NCBI GenBank assembly: GCA_009792885.1
Contig: WMCF01000016.1
Location: 13,125,848-13,189,847, forward strand
Source of the DNA: Eremophila alpestris peregrina
Lineage: Eukaryota > Chordata > Aves > Passeriformes > Alaudidae
Reading direction: 5' to 3'
Length of the DNA: 64,000 bases
Shown: in pieces, positions 1-64,000 of the stretch
Position numbering within the stretch: the first letter of the stretch is position 1
How the letters are laid out: each line of letters opens with the position of its first letter
Translations under genes and position numbers: made by a program
The notes under the pieces: model-generated
What the model was told of the DNA's origin: nothing
Databases searched by the model: none
Seen by the model: only the letters and a program-made list of their open reading frames with translations

Positions 1-3000
1 TGTAGCTGTACCACCAGCAGTAAGAGATCTGAACTTCCTATAACATCCTTAAAGTGATTGGTCTTTGCTCAGATGATTGTTTGCAAAATATATTTATCAG
101 TAAATATTCTGAATGGTGCCTTGCTATCATTCAAATTTTATTTAGAAAAACTACAACCAAACTATATTTAAAATGAAATGTTATTCAAAATAACTATGTA
201 AGATCAGATATTGATGGTATGGGAAGAGGTCTTTTTAAATTAGAAGGCAAATATCTTATTTAGTGAATCAATGCTATATTCTAGTTAGGACTTAAATCTT
301 TGCTTTTTTAATTTTCAGATGTGTAAGTTAAGATACTTGAGCTTTCATGGCTGTTCCTGGTGTCAAACTAACTTTCAGGTACTGATTTAAAAAAAAAAAC
401 TAAAGAAAATTAACATCACTGAAAGAAATTTATTCTATTGATTATTCTGTATTTGTTAAGTATTCCAAAGTAACTTCTGACTAAGCAGATGTCGATTCAT
501 AAAGTAAAGGCTTCTTTAGCCTACAATTGCTGAGGTCTTGTGGCAAAGAGAGCAAACATTTTTTTCAGAAAAAACCCTGGAATTTCACACCATTTGAACA
601 GACTGTAGGAAACCTTGCTGACTCAGATGTTGGCTGGAGGGACAATGCAGATGTTTAGGGCAGAGACTTGTACCTGGTGCTGCTCTCTGTAAGGCACTGA
701 CTGGGAGCTCTGCTGAAGGAGAGGATTTAATTCCTTAGAGCATCTGCATAAACACAAACAGAACAACTGAAGATGGAAGATGATAGCAGTGAACTCTGCT
801 CCAAAGGGAGACAGGTAAACCCTTTCTATGTATTTGATGCATTCTTTAGAAATGAGGGGAAGAACAAGGATATTTCATGTTGTAGCTGATTGATTAGCTG
901 AGTTAAGGAGACAATTCATTTGGTGCAGCTGTCTGAGAAAAGCATGGACTGTATATTCTGTCCCTCCTAACTGGCAAATAATTCTTTCTCAGCACTTAGA
1001 CTTGAGATTTTTCTTTAAAGGTATTCAGTGAGTTCCAGCCATTTGTCATTTGGAATACAAATAAGGATATTTTAAGTCATATACACTGGTGAGACTTACC
1101 ACAGTCCTGTGCAGTTGAGAAGGGAGGCAATTTGGCAAGGTGAGGCACTGAAGTTCCTGCATTTGCACAAAACGTGGGGTTCCACACCAGGCAGGCAAGA
1201 TGGGAATTGTTATTATGCAACTGCAGAGGATTAACTGGCCACTGGCTCACACAACTCCCCAGTGAACATGCACAGACCTCTCCTCTGGTATGCCAAGCTC
1301 TAAAAAGAGGAGTAAATAGCAAGGTTAGGGGTCCATGAGTCTGATGCTCAGGAGACATTGCTGCACTGAGAAATCAGATAATCAGGCATTTCTTCTGAAA
1401 TGCCATCATCCTTTCTTGCAGTTCTAGGCACAGACATCCTGCAGATTCCTTCCCTTCTAAACACTTTAACATTTTCATTGCTGTGAACTGCAGAATCACT
1501 GCTGTAGAATATTGAGGCTCCTTCATGAGATTCCTTTGATGCAGTGCTGAGGGGTTTGTTGCCCTGGGGAAATCTTTAAGTAGCATCAATTTACTACTAG
1601 TTTCTCCTGTGTGGTATCTGGTTGCTGATATTGAATTCCTGTTAAAAATGTTTCTGACTTCCAGCAGAATTAAGTCTGCTAAAGGGTCCTTAGAACAGGT
1701 CTAGGTTATTCTAACACATCCTGTGGAGCAGTCTCATAGCTAAAATTAACCATCTTTTACACCTTACTGAACTGCAGAACACAGGCTGTAATTCCACAGT
1801 TTTATCTATTTAACAAAAAAATACAGTGTGGGTATTCCCAATTCTACCGAGATATAAATTCTATAAATATACAGATAATATATTATCTGATCAAAACCAG
1901 TAAAAGCTGTTTGATTCAAGAATTACTAGACCTGCCAGCATGGCTTGGACCAGCAATGGCACTGCAAGAGAGAACCCCAGCATCTCCATGGAAATGGCTT
2001 CTGCAGATGCTCCAGGCACTGGAGGTCTCTGCCTGGGGACAATGAGATTAAGAAAGCAAAGTGACCAAAAACATTTCTTTTGTACACACATTTCAGCTCA
2101 AGTTGTATCAGTATGAGAAGTGCTTTTAAAAGCAGCAGAATATAGCATTGTTTGTAAAATTGCATTGTATGTAATTTATGTAAGGTTTTGCACACCACAA
2201 CTTCAAAATCCTTTCCAAGTGTCTGCTTTCAATTAGTCTGCAACCAAATCAGGCAGCTATATATATGAACACTGGAAAAGTGGGATTGGAATCTGCATTT
2301 GCTATAAAATAAAGCATACATATGTTAAAGAATATAAAATATATGATACATAACCAAATAATACAAAATTATTTTCTATTATCATTAAAATGAAGAGGGA
2401 GAACACAAGCACATTTATTACACTATAATAATTTTTAGTCTCAATTCTTCTGTCAGCCAAGCTCCAAAAAAAGACACTGTTCAAACATGAATATATTTTA
2501 TAGATTCATTTTTTCAGTGAATTTACTTCACTGTAGAATACTTACCAGTGTTTAATTCTTCACTAGTATTTTCTCTCATTAAATACATATATAAAGGAGT
2601 CTCATAAAAGATGATTTAATTGTTGAGAGAACTTCTAGGTTTTTGTACTAATTCCTATGATTGGTAGTATTCTAAGGGTAACAATTACCACATAATTATG
2701 CATATATGGATTTCTTGTCACTACATATTTCTGTAGTAACACCAAACAACTGTTCTTTGAATCTATACAAATGTTCTCCCCTAAGCCAATAACTACATAG
2801 AACATGGTCTGCAACTGAATCTCCTTCACTGTTTATTTTTGCAAACAGTTGTCTCATAAAATTTCTTATCTACCTTAAAGAGTCTCTCATTATGCTATTA
2901 AAGGCTGAGGACAAAGAGCATGAAAATACAGTGAGGTCAGCACATTGTTTTCAGTCTCCCTGGAGAAATCACTAAATAATGAGAAATCCTGTCACTCTGC

Positions 3001-3569
3001 TCAATCTGCCAAACCTGACATGCTCTCAAGCATCCATGCTGGACAAAATACAAGTCTGAGATGGTTTTTCTCGTTTTTTTTAAAGTTTAACTTCAGTTGC
3101 CTTGAAGGTGGTTATCAGAACTGGGTTTACCACAGCAGGTAGAACTTGGAAATCCACTCATTGTTATTTCACAGGGATAGCTCCTCTTTGGCCTCCCAGA
3201 TTTTGTTTCTGTGACCTGGGAAAGTAACAAAGTGAGTATTGCTGGGTAACCTACCCAAGAGCTTCCCAAGACAGCATGGAAAATTTATTTACATTTTTCA
3301 GGGTATTTTAGTCAAATTTTCCTAATCATTTCCATGGGACTGTCTCTAGGGAAGTAGTAATCCCTTTTGCACATGAATACTCCAATTGCTTTATTTCTTT
3401 GTGGTTAACAGCAAACATTCACAAAAGACTTGCAGGATGTGATGCTGCAGACTGATACCCTATTCCACACATTCCCTCCCATTCTTGTAACACTGCAAAT
3501 TGAATTTAACCTTTGGAACTTCTTGGTGAAAAAATATTAGTAAAAGGACTCCCAAGTATAATAAAATTA
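1..3569. other. Flanking or distal 3' UTR sequence, no supported gene
   Basis: AT-rich DNA without a recognisable coding exon on either strand. One exon-like stretch with signal-peptide character is seen on the minus strand at 1932-2032 (see findings). In mammals CHDH lies downstream of CACNA1D in the opposite direction; no piece of it was recognised here. Confidence 0.5.
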
Positions 3570-5477
3570 TTACACAGTTTTATTTGGAGAACATTTTGCA
3601 TTTGTTTTAATACAAAATGATGTAGGTCAAGAAATAATTTACAAACCTTTAAGTTCTTATCCTGGCATTTGAAATAAGAATGATTTCAGAGGAAGTCTGT
3701 AAGCTATTCATAGGAAACTGTCATTATGTACAAAATGTTTATTGACATGTTTTAAACATCACATTTGTAAAAATGTGAACTGGATTGCTATCTAGCATAG
3801 GAACTACAGGTAAAACCTGATAAGAGAACTTGTTAGAACAAGTCATTGTTATCCAGTGCTAACAAAGTAGACAGTAGCTTTCAGGGTGTTTTAATTATCC
3901 TCCAAGGTCATTTCAGCCTCAAAGACATTTCAGGGTTTTACTGCATTGTGAACAATATCGAAGCCCTCTCTTGATTGCATAAAAATAAATCTTTGAAATA
4001 GTACACATAGAACAACAGAAAGGTAGAGGCAATAAAGTAATACATATTTTTATATCAAGGTTTTTGGTTCTCTGTAGAATCATACTATCACATTTCTTCT
4101 CTTTCCAAGCAGAGAAAGTAGTAATGAAGTAAAGCATTTTCATTTACCTGTGGAGCATTTTGTGCCTCAGGTATTTCCTTTGTCAGTTTAGGGTATGTAG
4201 GTACCACACTTTGTCAGAACTGATTGCCTCAGGACCAGGAGTACCCTGGCATGAACTTGCCAAGGCTTTTGGGTTTGGGGGTTTTTTGCATGGGGTTATT
4301 ACAAAAATAAAATTAGAACTTACTTTTCAGTCAGAAAAAAAAAGCTGAAATTACTTTAAATTTTTTACCTTTCCAAGTATAAGACTGAGTAGTCAATGGT
4401 GCATCCCTTTTGCAGAGAGACTCTTTAGACTCAATTATTTAAAAAAAATCTGATCTGTTGCCAAGTTCAAACTTGACACTTTATCCCAAAAAGAGATTTA
4501 CACTGAGAGGTGGCTCTATTTAAATATTTAAGCTATAGATCTATATATTCCAAGTAAAAATACTTCTATCTAGAATTCTGTGGAGAGTTACAATAATTAG
4601 GGTCCATAAATATTGCTGCAGTTCAATTACGGTACAATAATTACAAAATATAGAACATCTCTTTACAAATACAAATCATTGTATATTACAATTAATTTAC
4701 AATATTTTCTACTATATAATTTTTAGCAAACTATCTTATCTAATTCTACTATAACCTGGTTGCAAGTGCATTAGTAAGAATGCAATTATTCCAGTATATT
4801 TTGCCCTTAACATGATAGTCATTAAAACAGACCATCTGAATGATATTTTCCTATGTAAACTGATGTTACATATGACGGATTATTCTTCATATAACTTCTT
4901 TTCCCAACCATCTCTAACAGGTAGAGCATGACAAATTGTATTTCAGAAGAGCATTAAGAAAATAAATCAGGAGGCAGGTTTGAAAACAATGTTAGAATGG
5001 ATATGCAATGGGTAGCTGATATGCTTTGAGCACTGAGGTAATGACATTATTGGTTGTCATCACTCATCCCATGTTGCTGTTTCCCTCACATTCCTGTGCC
5101 AGACCTCTACAGACATGGTCACTGACAAAATCCTGCTCCAGTAGGAAGGACAGCAGCACAAGGTTGAAAGACAGGCAAGATATTACACCTCAGAATCCTG
5201 CTCTAGCCCTCAAAAAACTGATTGTCACAATCTGCTTGGTTTCAAAAGAACCTTATTCCTGCAGAGGAACGGAAGGTTCTGTGGGAGGAGACCTGACCTA
5301 CTGCAGCTCTGTTCACATTTCGGCAACCTGGAGATAATAAATTGATTAGTTATGGCTTCCTTGAGGTGTGATATCCCTCGTACAAAACTCAGATTGGTTC
5401 TTCATTCCAGCTAGTGCCTAGCATCTTTAAACTATGAGGCACTTTTTCTGTTATTACAACATTTCCCTTGCTAAATA
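3570..5477 (-). other. CACNA1D: CACNA1D 3' UTR, probable extent
   Basis: Sequence after the TAG stop with no downstream coding exon seen. It is AT-rich. The minus-strand AATAAA signals nearest the stop are at 3738-3743 and 3579-3584, with an ATTAAA at 3890-3895. Further ones lie at 3390-3395, 3284-3289, 2832-2837 and 2414-2419. Which is used cannot be told from sequence alone, so the left limit is a guess. Confidence 0.5.
3738..3743 (-). terminator. Candidate poly(A) signal AATAAA
   Basis: First exact AATAAA on the minus strand after the CACNA1D stop, about 1.7 kb downstream of it. A second exact copy follows at 3579-3584. Either could end the transcript; no functional evidence is available. 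Confidence 0.3.
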
Positions 5478-63623
<58,146 letters not shown>

Positions 63624-64000
63624 CTAAAGAGGAGATACAAAAATACACCATTTTTGCACACGGAATCCAGCAGATGGTTAATACACAACACGTTTTCTGT
63701 CACTCTGCCAACACTGATGGAACAGAGCAACAGTCAGCAGTTAGCAGCAATGAAACTGCTGAAGCCATTGGTCTGATTGCTCAGAATGTAAATAAATTCA
63801 AAATCCAATTCACCCACAGTGAAGATGCACTTAAAGCAATCTGGGAAGGGTTGGTGTCCATTGGGTTATGAGCAGCACAATTTCCAGTTCTTGCACCACT
63901 GTGCACCAACAGTCAGAAAGACCAAGGCTAGATCATAAATCATTCCAGATCCCCAGTTCAATTTGATTCTTACTGAAGTTGTCAAAATTACTCATCTTGT
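63624..64000 (-). other. Intron upstream of window exon 1, cut by the window edge
   Basis: No coding exon for the II-III loop is seen in these 377 bp. Confidence 0.85.

Noticed and set aside
773..815. Plus-strand ATG followed by 14 codons and CAG/GTAAAC, like a first coding exon
   Set aside because: Too short to judge, no continuing exon found to the right, and the right side is the CACNA1D 3' end. Chance is likely.
1098..1279. Minus-strand exon-like stretch (TTTTTAG start, GTAAGT end)
   Set aside because: Only one frame is open and it shows no family; it does not join in frame to the candidate at 1932-2032. Could be a noncoding exon, but nothing supports it.
63860..64000. Possible II-III loop exon at the right edge
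   Set aside because: The minus-strand reading MSNFDNFSKNQIEL has no match to the loop and no splice signals in the right phase; treated as intron.

Overview
This window is a piece of a bird genome. It carries most of the 3' half of one large gene, CACNA1D (the L-type calcium channel alpha-1 subunit Cav1.3), read on the minus strand from right to left. The gene call rests on about 1,270 residues that can be joined without a break across 28 exon positions. They run from segment IIIS1 to the C-terminal end, which finishes [10 protein letters not shown]; Cav1.3 of mammals ends ITTL. Bird origin is inferred from CR1 LINE 3' ends (12525-12792, 33371-33575, and probably 34519-34765), the intron sizes and the sequence itself. 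The species or order cannot be set from the sequence alone.

Layout, in transcription order. 63624-64000 is intron. 63494-63623 is IIIS1. 60701-60760 and 60561-60620 are two alternative IIIS2 exons only 80 bp apart. 53258-56588 holds the rest of domain III (S3, S4, S5, pore, S6). 51116-52046 covers the III-IV linker to IVS2. 45668-45751 and 45250-45333 are two alternative IVS3 exons. 33739-36529 holds IVS4 to the first half of IVS6. 29860-32551 holds the end of IVS6, the EF-hand and the pre-IQ region. 25054-25184 is the IQ domain. 5478-15029 is the long regulatory C-tail (PCRD, His-rich part, proline-rich RIM-BP-type ligand, DCRD, PDZ ligand). 1-5477 is 3' UTR and then flanking DNA of uncertain content.

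Every exon was placed by an AG acceptor and a GT donor on the minus strand and by codon phase. With one exon taken from each alternative pair the coding length is 3,814 bases: one base finishing an upstream codon, then 1,271 codons including the stop. This is an internal check that the joins are right. No plus-strand gene, RNA gene or bacterial-type system is supported. The most interesting points are the two duplicated-exon cassettes and their flanking repeats, the editable IQ codons, a His/Cys cluster in the C-tail, a 27-nt microexon beside a CR1 insertion, and some local duplications in introns.
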